A DNA stretch of 64,000 nt from Enoplosus armatus (GCF_043641665.1 NC_092193.1:18042817-18106816), one strand, 5' to 3'. Counted from the first letter of the stretch, positions 39,864 through 51,978 are shown. Made by a program: numbers and translations. The notes: a model not told the origin generated them from the sequence alone.

Positions 39864-39881
39864 ATTGATCAGCGTGTTTAC
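39864..39881 (+). promoter_or_regulatory. c8b: Candidate liver-factor site pair upstream of c8b
   Basis: ATTGATCA (39864-39871), then 3 bp, then TGTTTAC (39875-39881), 55 bp before the c8b ATG. TGTTTAC is the FOXA core; ATTGATCA resembles ONECUT/HNF6 sites. C8 genes are liver-expressed. The same two motifs with the same gap lie upstream of c8a. Inference only. Confidence 0.4.
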
Positions 39882-39936
39882 ACAGAGAGCTGAGCAGTGC
39901 CATCTCCTCGTTCACAGTCAGTCATTACACACAACC

Positions 39937-42900
39937 ATGAATGCACTCAGTTTGCAGTGCTGTCTGCTCCATACTTTGAGCTTGGCACTTCTGAGGTAGG
40001 AGTTTTATTTGTCTGTTTATCAACAGATTGTCTTTTTTCATTATCCGGTTAAGTTTAATTTCCATTGAGGTTAACCGTTGTCAATGCTCAAACATGATTT
40101 CCAATGTGAGATTAAAAGTGATTTATTTCACTTTGAACTCTAAATCGAGACTTTTCTTTGATTAAGATCTATCAGTAGATCTGTCAGTAGCCAATCCTAC
40201 AGCAAGATACTGCGGAAAAACAAAAAGGTCTTTGCTCCCAAAGTGGTAAAACTGTCTGTTAATGACCATTTGTTTGGATTTGACTTACATCTACATGTCA
40301 CAGCCAAGTTGCCGTCACAACAGTGAGCAATGAAGAGCCGAGTGTTCGTGAAGCTCGGGCAGTGGGCGATCAGGTGGTAGTTCAACCGGTGGACTGTGTT
40401 CTATCAGAGTGGAGCACTTGGTCACGCTGCGACACCTGTCAGAAAAAAAGAGTAAGTATGATGATACCAGACAGGTGATAGTGGGCCTGGGGGACATCAC
40501 AGCTACAATACATGGCATGCGTTTGTTAGCCCGTCAGGACACCACAATGCTTGCCTGATGATCTGATAGCTGATATTTTGTGCTGATGTTTAACATGTCT
40601 AAATTACAAGTGCATTCAGAGACACAGTCAGACAACGAATAAGCCATTTTAGCAAACTGTGATACAGCTAAATATGGCTGAAAAGTTTTAGCTCCGCCCC
40701 CTGAACACATACAAGCCATAAGAGCCAGTGATTGTGAAGCATGACTGGAGCAGTTTGTCAATCAGCTAATGCAAGCGCAACTTGCTCTGTCTGAACTAAT
40801 GTTATGCTTGATTTAAAAACAAGTTTTCATTGTTACCCCATAATGTGGAAAAGCCTCTGAATCAGCCTGTAGACCACCGTGTGACACCAAAATTCCCCAC
40901 TGAACACATGTTAATGATATCATCTGTTGTCACCAGTTTCTGGTGTTCCCCAACCATCTTCCTCTATTCAGAATAGAAACATTAAATACTTAAGTGAAGC
41001 ATTTCTTTTATAAAAAATTCTTCTAACATAAAAAGAAACATTTTGGAAAATGCACTTTCCTGCTGAGAGTTACGAAAAAATTGGTACCCTCTCATTTCAG
41101 TAATTTAAATTAAATATGAAGCTAACTTTTGTACGTCTATGACTTCCCCATACACTGTAGCCTCGGCATGCTATCAATCTTCTCGTCCAACTCTCTGCAA
41201 TAAAGCAAATAAATATATTTCCCAAAATGTCAAACTTTTCCTTTTACTAAAAACTGTTAATCTCAATTTAAAAATCAAGCAAAAATGTTCAAAAATGAAA
41301 AAGACACACTGGTTTTATGGACTGCAGTGAAGTAAATATATGGTCAATTGTAATGCAGCGGTTATCAAAGATGAGATTAGATCTCGATAAATAAATCATT
41401 CCTATAGTGTTAAGATTGAGAGATCATTCAATTTTGCAGTCTAAGGCAGTACATATTTTGACCCTTGTTGGCTTTTTTTCTGCAAGGTAGTATTCCACTG
41501 CTGGCAAGGGTCTCTGCTGATGTACTTCAGTGCTCTATCTCATCCACTTTACAAGGAGGCGGATTAATAACCTTGACATGACAAAGTGAAAACAGCCCTC
41601 TAATGGGATTACGGCTGTTATAGTTCCCTGAGGCAGTTTCCGAGCTCTTCCACCACCTTTATTGGGTAGCAGCGAGCCTTCCTCTGTGTTTCTCTGACCA
41701 TTTATGCGTTTGTCTCCCTCAACCATCCAGTTTCGCTATGCTAAACTGGTCCAGCCGTCGCAGTTTGGAGGGCAGCCGTGCAATTCTAATGGCAGGGAGG
41801 AAGAGGCCTGTAACGTTCCAGACCGCTACACCTGTACCAATGTTCCTCTGTGTGAAGGTTTCCTCTGCACCCAAACAGGTATATCCTACACCCGTCCATA
41901 AATACTCTACTCTCCTTCTGGAGAACCATATAGCATCATGAAGTCTCGTGTTATACAACCACACAGCAGTGACACTGGGTGTTGGGATGTTTAAAAATTC
42001 AGGTCACAAGATGAAGAAAATTAATAATCTGTGTTTGATGTGGGTGAGTCATCTCAGACTACTTTGCATTTTAAGAGCTTTGTACTTAAAGGAATAGTTT
42101 GACATTGTGGGAAATTATTTGTAAAAAGTTACATAAAAAGACGCTAAATATGAAGCTGCAGCCAGCAGCTGATTAGCTTAGCTTAGCATAAAGACTGGAA
42201 GCAGAGGGAAACAGTTAGTCTGGTTCTGTCCAAAGGTAAGACATCCACTTACCAACACGTCTAAAGGTCACTTAAGTCACTGCCAAGATATAGTCCGTCA
42301 CATAACCCCCAATAAAATCACAACTTGTCACCCCTCAACACACCTCATCTCATTTGTTTAATCTGTGTATAAATAAAGTTATGGTTTTACAGGGGTTTGC
42401 GCTCGACTATTTCGTGGCCAAGCGCAGTGACTTCCTGGACTGGTGTCAACCTTTCCACAGAGCCCGGCTAGCTGTTTCCCTCTGCCTTCAGTCTTTATGC
42501 TAAGCTAAGCTAATCGGTTGCTTGCTGTAGCTTCATATATAGCGTACACACATGGTATTGATCTTCTCATATAAATTTCAGCAAAAAATCAAATAAGTAC
42601 ATTTCCAAACTGTCAAACTAATCACTTGATCTTGTTTTGGAAATTAACCGCCCATGCCTCTCCTCTGCTTCAGGTCGCTGTATTCACAGAACTCTGCAGT
42701 GTAGTGGGGAGGATGACTGCGGGGACATGTCAGACGAAGTCGGCTGTAAGAATGTACATAAGCCCTGCAGGGAGGAGGTTGAAGAGTATTGGGGGATCGA
42801 AAACCTTGCCAAAGGGTGAGTTAAATTCCCATTGGCCTGAAATGTGAGTCCCAAACATTTTCGGGGACTCAGATATGTAAACATGTTGCTCTTTTCAAAT

Positions 42901-45900
42901 CAACCTTCTCACCGTTAATGCTGTTGCTGTTACCCTTCTTTCAGAATCAACGTCTTGAACAGTAACCTGGAGGGAGTGGTGCTTGACAACAGATACTACG
43001 CTGGCAGCTGCTTGCCACAATTCATCCAGGACGTCAGATTCAGGAAGCCTTACAACTTGCAGCAGTACACTCTACAGGTGGAACCGGCTGGCACTCGCAC
43101 TTTTGTATAATGAGTATTGAGTTGGAGTTGATTTACGCGATTATAGTTTTTAATAATATCTCACCCTTTATAAGGAATCTATAACTTGTAACTAATGTCT
43201 TCATTAATGGTTAATAAATCACTTACAATTATTTTATGGATCAGTTATAAGAACAATTTCTAGGCGTCCAACTTGTGGAAAATCCCTTTGTCTGATTGGA
43301 CCATATTACCACTTACCTTGGTAAAAGGGCTGCACAGCAACTGGACAAAAATCCATTCATCAACAACTTATTAAGCATTTATTAACATTTATAACTGCAT
43401 TATTATTAGATAGAAAGGACACCTGACAAAGGGATTTTTCACAACCTGGAAACCTACAATTTGTTCTTATTAAACTTTATAACTGCTCTATAAAGCATTA
43501 ATAAATGATTTGTTAACATTGTTAACGCTATTAGTTACAACTAAGGTTACCTTTTATAAAGAGGCACCATTTTTTCTTAGTGTAGGTTGCTTCAGCTAGG
43601 CTTAATTTATAATAATCATTGTTCTTCATTCTTTTATCTGTTATTCTATGTTCTAAACATAGTTTACAGGAAATTCATTGTTTAATTATATGGTCCTGCT
43701 TATTACACACTAAAGAGGACATTTTGCGTCCCATGTATTTACAGACAAAAGGCTTGTATGATTTCACAATGCAGTCTTTTAAGTCCTACTCTGACTACAA
43801 GGACTACACCGAGAAGGAGCGCAAGACCCACACTTCCTTTACCTTTGGCTTTGCCGTCCCTGGCGTAGCTGAATTCGGCTTCAACTTCAAAAATGACAAA
43901 TACACCAAGTCAGTTCAGAAGCTCCGCCGTGCTTCTGGCCAGGTGAGATATCATTTGTTTTTTTCTTCTCTCCTGACCCTTTTCTCAGACACAAACTCCC
44001 AAGTCATGCAAAACATCTGCAAATTCCCACTCCAATCTTAACCTCAACGCTGATTCTCTCCTCAGACAAACTCCTTCGTGAGGGCCAAAGCAGAACTGGA
44101 GTTGGCCCAGTACATATTGAAGTCAGACGATTTGATGCTTCACCCTGAGTTCCTGCAGCGCCTTCGCTCCTTGCCGCAGGCCTATGCTTATGGGGAATAC
44201 AGACAGATCTATAGAGACTACGGCACCCACTACATCACAGAAGCTGCCCTCGGAGGAGATTTCGAGCACACCATTATCCTGAACAAGGAGAATCTTCAGA
44301 AGACAGGTAATAGATAAATAGTGGCTCCTAAACTAGAGTCATGGGGGATCCTCAGTCAAATCGAGTTCGGTTTAATTTCTGTATTTACTACACGTTGCTA
44401 GAAAGCATAATTAATTATGATCACATTCTGGGGTTTTGCAATGGTAGTGACATCATCTATATCTTGTCATCCTTCACACTGAAAACTGATGGTGGTAAAC
44501 TGATAAAACATTGCACTGAAATGTTTGTGAGCAATAATGTGATTTTGAAAGGCAGTGTAACACAGAGTGACAGAGTTTGGCTGTTCTAGATTATTCTTTG
44601 GACGACTACAAGCACTGTGTGCAGGCAGGCATTAAGGCTGGAGCCAACATCGATGGTGTTTATTTGTCGTTGGGGTATCAGGGTGGAGCCTGCGCCGGCA
44701 TGCTGAATGAGATGGGTGGTGAGGTTCCATCTTTTATCAAATGCCCTGCAAAATATGTTGTGTTTTACATCAGACACGTGAACTGATGCTGAAACTCTTA
44801 AGTCCAACCGTCTTTCTACAGCGGACACACTTCATGGCAGCATGGTGGAGGACTTTTTTGCTGTCGTAAGGGGTGGAAGTAGTGAATCCATCACTGCTTT
44901 GGTGTCTAAAAAGCTTCCCACCCCGCAGCTGATGGCGCTATGGGGTAACGGCGTGCGTGCTAACCCTGACTTCCTTCGCACAAAAGTGAGTTTCTCTGTC
45001 TTTCACGGAGTCCCATGTTTTGTGTCTCCCTTGTCTATTTTTGTTTTTGTTCATGTTACATGCTATGGTCCCATTTATTATGCTCTCTTGTCTCCCACAA
45101 TCTCCTGTGACATCAACACCTCTTTTCGTTCTTCCTTTATATTTCACCATCTCAATTTGCAGCTATGACAAAACAGTCCACATGGAATATGACCTGACTA
45201 ATTGATCCAGAAACATTTACAAAAGAGTTGGTCAATGGTGGAACTGGGATTGGCCCAGTTACAGAGAGGCAAAGTACAGCGAGGCTCATCAGTAGCAAGT
45301 TGAAGAACAAACAGCAAAAGATGGCAAATAGCAACTGTGCCAAGTCCAACAAGGCTGCCTTGCTCCAACATGGTTGAGTTTCTGCATTTGCAGGGCAGAG
45401 TTGAATTTGAACAGTAAAAAGATGGTTTAATAATGACATTCATGTCTATTAGACACTGCCGCTGTATGAGCTGGTGACCTCTCGAGACTTCACCCAGGAT
45501 GGCACCCTGAAACAAAACCTGAAGAGAGCCCTGTCAGAGTACCTGGCAGAGGCTAGTCCATGTCGATGTGCTCCCTGCCGCAACAACGGAGTGGCCGTTT
45601 TGAGAGGTACCTCAGAGGATGTAATTGTTTGCTGTTCTTGACAAATGTTATGGTCCCATATTCATCAGTTACTGACTGAAAACTCGTATTATTCAGACCT
45701 TCTTTCCTACGCTATTTGTTTTCACACTCATAGTTTGGGCTAAAGCTTAAGGGTACATTAAGTGACCTTCATCACCCACCACAGGTGACCAAGGAAGCCA
45801 ATAACACCAACAGAGCTTTCTCTGAACAAGTCTGGCATTGTTTGTTCCCAAACACAAAATAATAGTGCAGAAAGTGACTCTGATGATGATTAGAGTGATG

Positions 45901-46296
45901 CTAATGATGTTTGTGATAATTAAGATGGTGAAAAAAGTATCTCCACCTCCCTCAACAGGCACCAGGTGTGACTGTGTGTGTCCTACTGGCTACACTGGAC
46001 GAGGCTGCGAGACCACTAATAGGCCGAAAGGTTAGCACTCAAAACACTGCATACATGACATCATTTTTCTTTCTATGCTCTAAACCCACTGAGACACTGA
46101 CACAGTGATATGAGATGATATGGCTCTATACCGTCTGACAGATTTAGCCATTGAGGGCAGTTGGAGCTGCTGGGGTGCATGGTCCTCCTGCAGTGGAGGA
46201 ACGATGACGAGGAGTCGGCAGTGTAACAACCCAACGCCCAGCAATGAAGGCCTGACATGCAGAGGACTGCAGCAAGAGTCCACTGAATGCTTTTAA
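39937..46296 (+). CDS. c8b: Complement component C8 beta chain, complete
   Basis: Exons: 39937-39995, 40304-40451, 41731-41878, 42674-42815, 42945-43077, 43745-43942, 44066-44306, 44590-44718, 44822-44985, 45453-45606, 45959-46030, 46142-46296; 580 codons in frame (human 591). Secreted plasma protein; C8 beta binds C5b-7 and recruits C8 alpha-gamma during assembly of the membrane attack complex. Seen: signal peptide [23 protein letters not shown]1 ([10 protein letters not shown]); [10 protein letters not shown]; LDLa repeat with [14 protein letters not shown] (exon 4); FRKPYN at the start of the MACPF region; MACPF signature [13 protein letters not shown] at residues 328-340; EGF-like cysteines [11 protein letters not shown]...[15 protein letters not shown]-terminal TSP1 ([10 protein letters not shown]). 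The beta identity is supported by [14 protein letters not shown] and by the lack of the alpha-type Cys before FRKPYN. Expected to be expressed in liver. Confidence 0.96.
41037..41243. mobile_element. Foldback/MITE-like family 1, copy C (internally deleted, with an insert)
   Basis: Left arm 41037-41124 (acattttggaaaatgc, tgctgagagtta, aaatatgaagcta) and right arm about 41160-41243 (gctatcaatcttctcgt to cccaaaatgtcaaac). The interior is replaced by 35 bp (41125-41159) that are not family sequence and are identical to 38081-38115. Located in c8b intron 2. Confidence 0.72.
42087..42621. mobile_element. Foldback/MITE-like family 1, copy D
   Basis: Left end taaaggaatagtttgacatt, right end aactgtcaaacta. 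Inner inverted arms tagcttagcataaagactgg and tttatgctaagctaagctaa are visible. Located in c8b intron 3; about 535 bp. Confidence 0.8.
43168..43568. mobile_element. Second foldback element in c8b intron 5
   Basis: Long imperfect inverted repeat: ggaaaatccctttgtc (43278-43293) faces gacaaagggatttttc further right; tataacttgtaactaatg near the left end faces attagttacaactaaggtta near the right end. No open frame. MITE-like, distinct in sequence from family 1. Confidence 0.65.
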
Positions 46297-46468
46297 AATC
46301 TGTTCAACAGCCTTGACGTCAACCGTGACATAAAGATTTATAAAAACTTAAGTCTGTGGTGTGTTTGTCTTTTGACTTCCTAGTGTGACATAATGAATCA
46401 TATTTGAAGAAAAAGAGACTTGTGAATGGTATGTCTTCAATGAATGTTTTATAAAGAACGTTTGTCTA

Positions 46469-46474
46469 AATAAA
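46469..46474 (+). terminator. c8b: Likely polyadenylation signal of c8b
   Basis: AATAAA 173 bp after the c8b stop, directly before a TAGA tetranucleotide repeat. A weaker variant (ACATAAAG) lies near 46329. The convergent c8a 3' end lies to the right. Confidence 0.5.
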
Positions 46475-46479
46475 TAGGT

Positions 46480-46482
46480 AGG

Positions 46483-46519
<37 letters not shown>
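46480..46519 (+). repeat. (TAGA)n microsatellite after c8b
   Basis: Tetranucleotide repeat directly after the putative c8b polyadenylation signal, between the convergent c8b and c8a genes. Confidence 0.93.
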
Positions 46520-46674
46520 CTGTCTGATGCACTCACCTGGATTCAGCTTCTGTTACCCAAACCTTAAACTTAATTAATGTCACATACAAGCATCCAAAAT
46601 TTACAGTTTCGCCGTGCTTCAAAAAAGTTCAGACAGGAAAACACACACACACATAGTAAAGTCTGCAAAACACA

Positions 46675-46680
46675 TTTATT
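46675..46680 (-). terminator. c8a: Likely polyadenylation signal of c8a
   Basis: AATAAA on the minus strand, 183 bp beyond the c8a stop (46865-46863). The last 200 bp of the c8a and c8b transcripts face each other without overlapping. Confidence 0.5.
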
Positions 46681-46862
46681 CCTACCTTGAAATACAGTAT
46701 GTCATACAGTGTGTCCTGATAAGTGACATTCATTTTATTTCTGAGAGCTCTGACATTTAAGAAAATATTGTGAAAGAGCAGTTTTTATTAATTGGAAAAA
46801 CCACTTCACAGATTATCTTGAATTAGCACTTAAGAGCATCTGAGTCTGAGGGAAAGGTCCCT

Positions 46863-49800
46863 CTAACAGCGCTGAGTCTGAGAGGAGGAGCCCAGGCAGT
46901 TTGCTCCGCCCCCATCAGGCACAGGATTATTGCAGGTTCTGGTCCGAGTCTTACTCCCTGATGCACAGGATGACCAAGCCCCCCAGCACGACCATGACCC
47001 ATCTGTCTTGGTATCTGTCGAGTAAAATTAAGGGTTGTTTTTTTTCAAAAAAAGGATATAGATTTGGAAACAGGATATGTCTTCACACTGTCATCACTCC
47101 ATCACATCCTCTGAACCGAGGAGCCAAAAGTGAAACAGGCGGCAGATCAGTTAGCAAATGGAGAATAGTCCCTGTCGTCGTACGAGAAAATACTGTACAT
47201 GCAGGAGACATTTTACAAGAGGTTTGCGCTTGTTGTCACGCAGTCAAATGGGCAAAAAGTCTGAACTGATCCAAATGAAGGAAATTACCAAATGAACAAC
47301 TTCCTGTCAGAACTGAGAAGTTACAAAGTTTAGTTTCACTGAAGTATAATTTTGAGGTACAAGTGCTTCGCTTGACCTTGTACATTTTGTGAGACTGAAG
47401 TTTTATTCCATGGCATTTTAACACAAAATATTTGACTTTTTATACCACTACATTTAGCTGACAGCTGTAATTACCAGTTCACAAAACAAGGTCTGGATGC
47501 ATTAAACCCTGTACTTGCTATCTGTACTTTAAACATGAAGCTACAGCCAGCAGCCCGTGAGCTTAGCTTCGCACAAAGACTGGAAGCAGGGGGATGCAAC
47601 CAGGCTGGCTCTAACACACACGTTATAGCTTGTTTGTTTAATCCGTACAAAAACCGCAGTGTAAAAACAAGCTGGGGGGTTTTTATGCTCTGATCTACGT
47701 CTTGAGTGGGCATAGTGACTTCCTGGAGTCTCTGCTGGTGGCCTGGCAACCTCACGCTCACTGCACCCAGCAAAGAAGTGTGTCGTTTTTTTTTACAGTT
47801 TTTACACAAGATAAAAAATGTTAATTAATGAGCTTCAGAGGAGCTGGTAGGCATATTTGTTTTTATATTTGGACAGAGCCCGGCAAGCTCTTTCCTCCTG
47901 CTTTGAGTCTTTATGCTAAGCTAAGCTAACTGTCTCCTGTCTCCAGCTTCATATTTAACAGACAAATGTGAGAGTGGATATCTTCTCATCTTACTCTCAG
48001 CAAGAAAGCGAATAAGCGTATATATCCCAAAATGTCAAACTATTCCTTTATTCAATTAAATTATTTGAATGTGTTTACCTCCATTGCTTTTACTTATGAT
48101 CTATTACTTCTAGTCTCACCTCTTCTGAGAGTCTCCTCACAGGCATCTCCCCGGTAGCCTAACTTACAGACGCAGCTACAGGAGGTACCCTTGAGGACAG
48201 GGACCCCGTCGTGCCTGCAGGGGGCGCAGCGACAGGAGTCGAACTGCTGCAGATACTCATCCAAGCCCCGCTGCAAGTTGGCCAGTCTTGCGCCTACATG
48301 GTCAGCGGCTGTGCTGAGGCGCACTAGCTCATAGATTGGCATGGTCTGGGCCATAGGGGAGGAAGAACAGAGACAGTAATAGGAGAAAGAGGCAACTTAA
48401 TAAAAACCAGATGACTACACCAGCAAAGGCACAAAGTAGTGTGAGGTCATAAAGTGAGAATGTAAATATAACTTTGTTTTGTTTCTTCTCTTTAGGAGCC
48501 TGTTATGTCATATCATTGAAAATGTTTCTTCCAGTAAGTTACCTCATATTCAATGAGTGTTGGGCTGTATTTGAGAGTCGCTCCCCATTTCCTATAGGTT
48601 TCAGGGTTCCTTATAGCCAACAGGCCACCGCTGCTCTCTGTGATTCCCCCCTTCACTAGAGTAACAATGTCCTCAACCACACCAGAACTAGAGTCCTTGC
48701 CTACATTTCAAAATAAAAAAAATAAAAATCCTATTTGTAATGCAAGCGCTGATAACACAGTCCTACAACATACAGCAAATAAAGTCATTTAAACTAATTA
48801 GGGATTAAGCGTTTTAATGTCTCACCGTGATCAAACGATCCGCCTTTAAAGCACGGTTTCACACCCACTTTGAGTCCTGCTGTTGGACCGCTTTCGATGG
48901 GAAGGCTTAAACCAATAGAGGCACCAATGCATACACCAGTTTGTTCACCCTCCATGTCTGTGAACAGGAGAATTCAACGAATGAAAGGTTACTTTACATT
49001 ACATTTCCTATTGGATGATATTGATTAACAAACTGGAAAGCCCACAGTACGTGATTCTGCCATCGCTGTTTTGTTGACAACCACGACATATTCAAGGGTT
49101 CCTCCCATAGTTCCCTCTGTGACATAGTGGGTGCCAAAGGTGTTGAAGAAACGGGAGTACATCCCAAATTCATACTGCTCAGGGAGCTCCATGAGCGAAA
49201 CGTAGAAGTCTTCATGAAGCATCAACTTATTGCTTCTCATTTTGAAGTGGGCCGTTTGCACTCTAGACAAAAGCCTGACGAACCCTAGTTCCTGAGGACA
49301 AAAAGACATGTTTTTATAGAGTAAAGCTGGGGGTTTTCAGAAGTACAAATAGTAATAATGATGAAAAAAAGTTTTATAAAACTGCAACATATTTATACCC
49401 CAAATAATGTCCTTTTTTGACACTTCAGAGACTCTTCTAACGCTGTTTAAAGGAGTTTTTGGGTAATACATGTATTTGCTTTCTTGCAGAGCGTTAGATG
49501 ACTCTCATTAAGTTTGAAGCTATAGCTTGGAGACTGTTAGCCATAGCTCTGACCAACCAGCTCACTAATAAACACATTATATCTGGTACAATTTAAACAA
49601 ACAAGATATAATAATATATAATTAGTGAGCTTTAGAGGTGCTGGTAGGAATATTTTGTTACATTTAGACAAAGTCAGGCTAGCTGTATCCGGCTGCTGGT
49701 GGTAGCTTCATATTTGAGAGTGCTATCAATCTCCTCATCTAACTCAAACAAGCATATTTCCCTAAATGTCAAACTATTGCTATAAAAAAATACCAAACCC

Positions 49801-51875
49801 TGGCTGTAAACAATTAATAATTATGTATTTAAAACATGAAACAAAACTAATTGCACTTGTTATAGATATATATAGATCATACCTGGCTTTTATACTGCGA
49901 TATGTTCCGGAGGAAGTCTGATTCAACACTTGCACTCAGTCCCAGTTCCACATTATAGATCCCAAATGTGACACCGGCATTGGCAGAAGCCATACTCTTC
50001 CTCGCTTTTAGCATGCTCATCATATCTTTAAAGTATTCCTGAGAGCCTTCTGACGTAGCTTCAGCCTGTAACAGGTTAAACCGAATGTCAAAAAGTCTTG
50101 GCTCAAACAGCCCACTTATGAAGTTACACAAAGAAATAAATAACAACATTACAATACCACGAATTGGTAGGCATGGTAGTTGTAAGGTTTCCTGTAGTTC
50201 TTCTCATCGTCATTGTAGTGCAGGTTCTCGCAGAATGAGTCATAGACAAATTTCCTCCATTCACCATTATAAACATATTCACACTGTCCTCCAAAGTACT
50301 TCGGGTCGATTACATGATCCACAAAGTCTCCAGTCAAGACGTTGTAGCTAGGTAAAGCGGAATAATTCAAATTATTCATTAAGCAAAGGTGTTAGATTTA
50401 GTGAGAGATATGTCAAGCAAAAGAAATAATGGTGTGATTTTCTATGTTGTAAAGCAGTTTGGTAGAGTAGTGAGTAGAGATTGAGTAGTGATTGTGATCT
50501 GTTGATAATGCATGTGCTTATTTAAATAGTTTTTTTACAACTGTCCTCGTGCTTCATGGCTTTGCATTTTCATCTGTCATATGATAATGTGATACAAACT
50601 AAATAAGGTGAGTAATAACAGTGACACCAGAGATAGCTGTGCAGTATTTACCCTTGAGTGCCACGTTCAACACCAGGGATCGGCATTAGGGTGGAACACT
50701 TGTCGTCTCTCTGGTTGAAGTCTTCACAGCCCTCTTCATCAGAAAAATCCTCACAGTCTGACTCTCCATTACAGCGTAGGGACTGGCTGATGCAGCGCCC
50801 TGGGTAGACAGAGAGACAGTCTCACTCACACAGATTTATTGTGCATGCGTGTGCACACACAGACAGACAAAACACCTTCAGCTTAAAGGGAATGTGTTGT
50901 CTAAGTGGTTGTTGATGGAACTTGCCAGTTTCTTTGCAGGTGAAGCTCTCTCCACAGTAATCTGGCACCAGACACTGTGTGGTTGCCACTGGACATAGCA
51001 GCTTCTCCCACAGTGTCTCAATGCACTCGGTGCCTCCAAACTGTGAGGGCTTCTCCATGTATTGGAAACGGAACTGAGACAAAAAAGTTAAAAATGAGTT
51101 AGCACTTAAAATCACTCAGTATTCCCATTCCCTTATACCATTGTTGAGATAAAGAGTCACACAGACACACTAAGAAGGAAGTAGGAAATAGGCCACATAC
51201 ATTACATTATGTTCATGGTGGTGCAGTTAAAATCATATAAATTCAATGAATGTTCATTTCTACATTCCATGTAATTAGCTAAGAGGCTCCAAGGATCATA
51301 AATCACTCCAAGCATTACAAAACCAAGGCCCACTTTTGTTGACCTTACTGGAATAGGAGAGCTGATTTTTGTTCCCTTTGGACCTATTGATCATCTCATC
51401 CATGATATATTGATCTTTCCAGTTTAAACTCCAGTGTTTTTGGAGAGCGTTCCAGTTTTGCTATTGCCAGGCATTGCACCCATAATAAAGGTTGTAATCA
51501 TAATTGTCATTCAGCGTCTTTAAATGTTATGTTAATATTGCGAAAAACACCATTACCTTTCTGTCTGTGCAGGAGTTACATGGAGTCCAAGATGACCAGC
51601 CCCCCAGCTTACAGTTGATGGGAATTGGTCTGTTTACAGCTCTGACCTTCCTCGTCCCAGCCCCACTGGACCCCCCAAAAACACCAATATATAGATATAT
51701 CAAATCACTGCTATACAGATGTAATCAAGTGAATTTAAGAGGAAGCAAAACTAGGAATACTGCACCTGTTAAAAGCAGTGGTCTGTGGCCTCCTGGATGC
51801 ATTCACTACTGGGCTAAAACTGATAAACAGATGCAGTGTGCATAAAGTCAGGAGTAGATTATTACATATCTCCAT
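46863..51875 (-). CDS. c8a: Complement component C8 alpha chain, complete
   Basis: Exons in transcript order: 51875-51766, 51665-51557, 51073-50926, 50799-50652, 50347-50158, 50065-49883, 49291-49051, 48957-48826, 48700-48543, 48345-48120, 47014-46863; 598 codons in frame (human 584). Secreted; C8 alpha inserts into the target membrane and carries C8 gamma. Seen: signal peptide starting MEICNNLLLTLCTLHLF; TSP1 (WSSWTPCNSC); QFGGTEC; LDLa (CNGESDCEDFSDEEGC); GGQCEYVYNGEW; Cys211 in VYDSFCENL, matching the human Cys that bonds C8 gamma; RKPYN; MACPF signature FGTHYVTEGTMGG at residues 348-360; EGF-like CRCAPCRHDGVPVLKG; C-terminal TSP1 ([10 protein letters not shown]). Intron 3 begins with GC, not GT. 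Exon 10 spans the EGF-like domain, which c8b splits in two. Intron 1 is only 100 bp. The first exon was found by signal-peptide character and matching phase, so it is slightly less certain. Confidence 0.94.
47520..48050. mobile_element. Foldback/MITE-like family 1, copy E (left end missing)
   Basis: Starts abruptly at the inner left arm (catgaagctacagccagcag) and keeps the whole right arm to cccaaaatgtcaaactattc. Located in c8a intron 10. Confidence 0.78.
49448..49781. mobile_element. Foldback/MITE-like family 1, copy F (short, diverged)
   Basis: Left end ttaaaggagtttttgggtaa, right end ccctaaatgtcaaactattg. The middle is shortened to about 330 bp. Located in c8a intron 6, between exons 7 and 6. 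Confidence 0.72.
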
Positions 51876-51978
51876 GCTGAAAATGAGTAGCTAGTCCTTA
51901 GGATTAAAATGCCACATCACAAAACAGCTGTTGGGTTGTGACTTCTACCACTGCAGCTTTGACCAACCACTGTGAATG

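Larger units (their letters stand above)
37476..39936. other. Intergenic region between dab1 and c8b
   Basis: No coding frame that I can support. Holds the 35-bp duplicated segment (38081-38115), a repeat fragment (39090-39275), A/T-rich sequence, and near its right end the presumed c8b promoter. Confidence 0.7.

Noticed and set aside
46483..46519. Regular repeats considered as a CRISPR-like array
   Set aside because: Plain TAGA microsatellite with no spacers; the organism is a vertebrate.
51160..51556. Searched for an extra c8a exon in this intron
   Set aside because: Exons 2 and 3 join directly in phase 0, giving the conserved RKFRF-type junction; no additional exon is needed.
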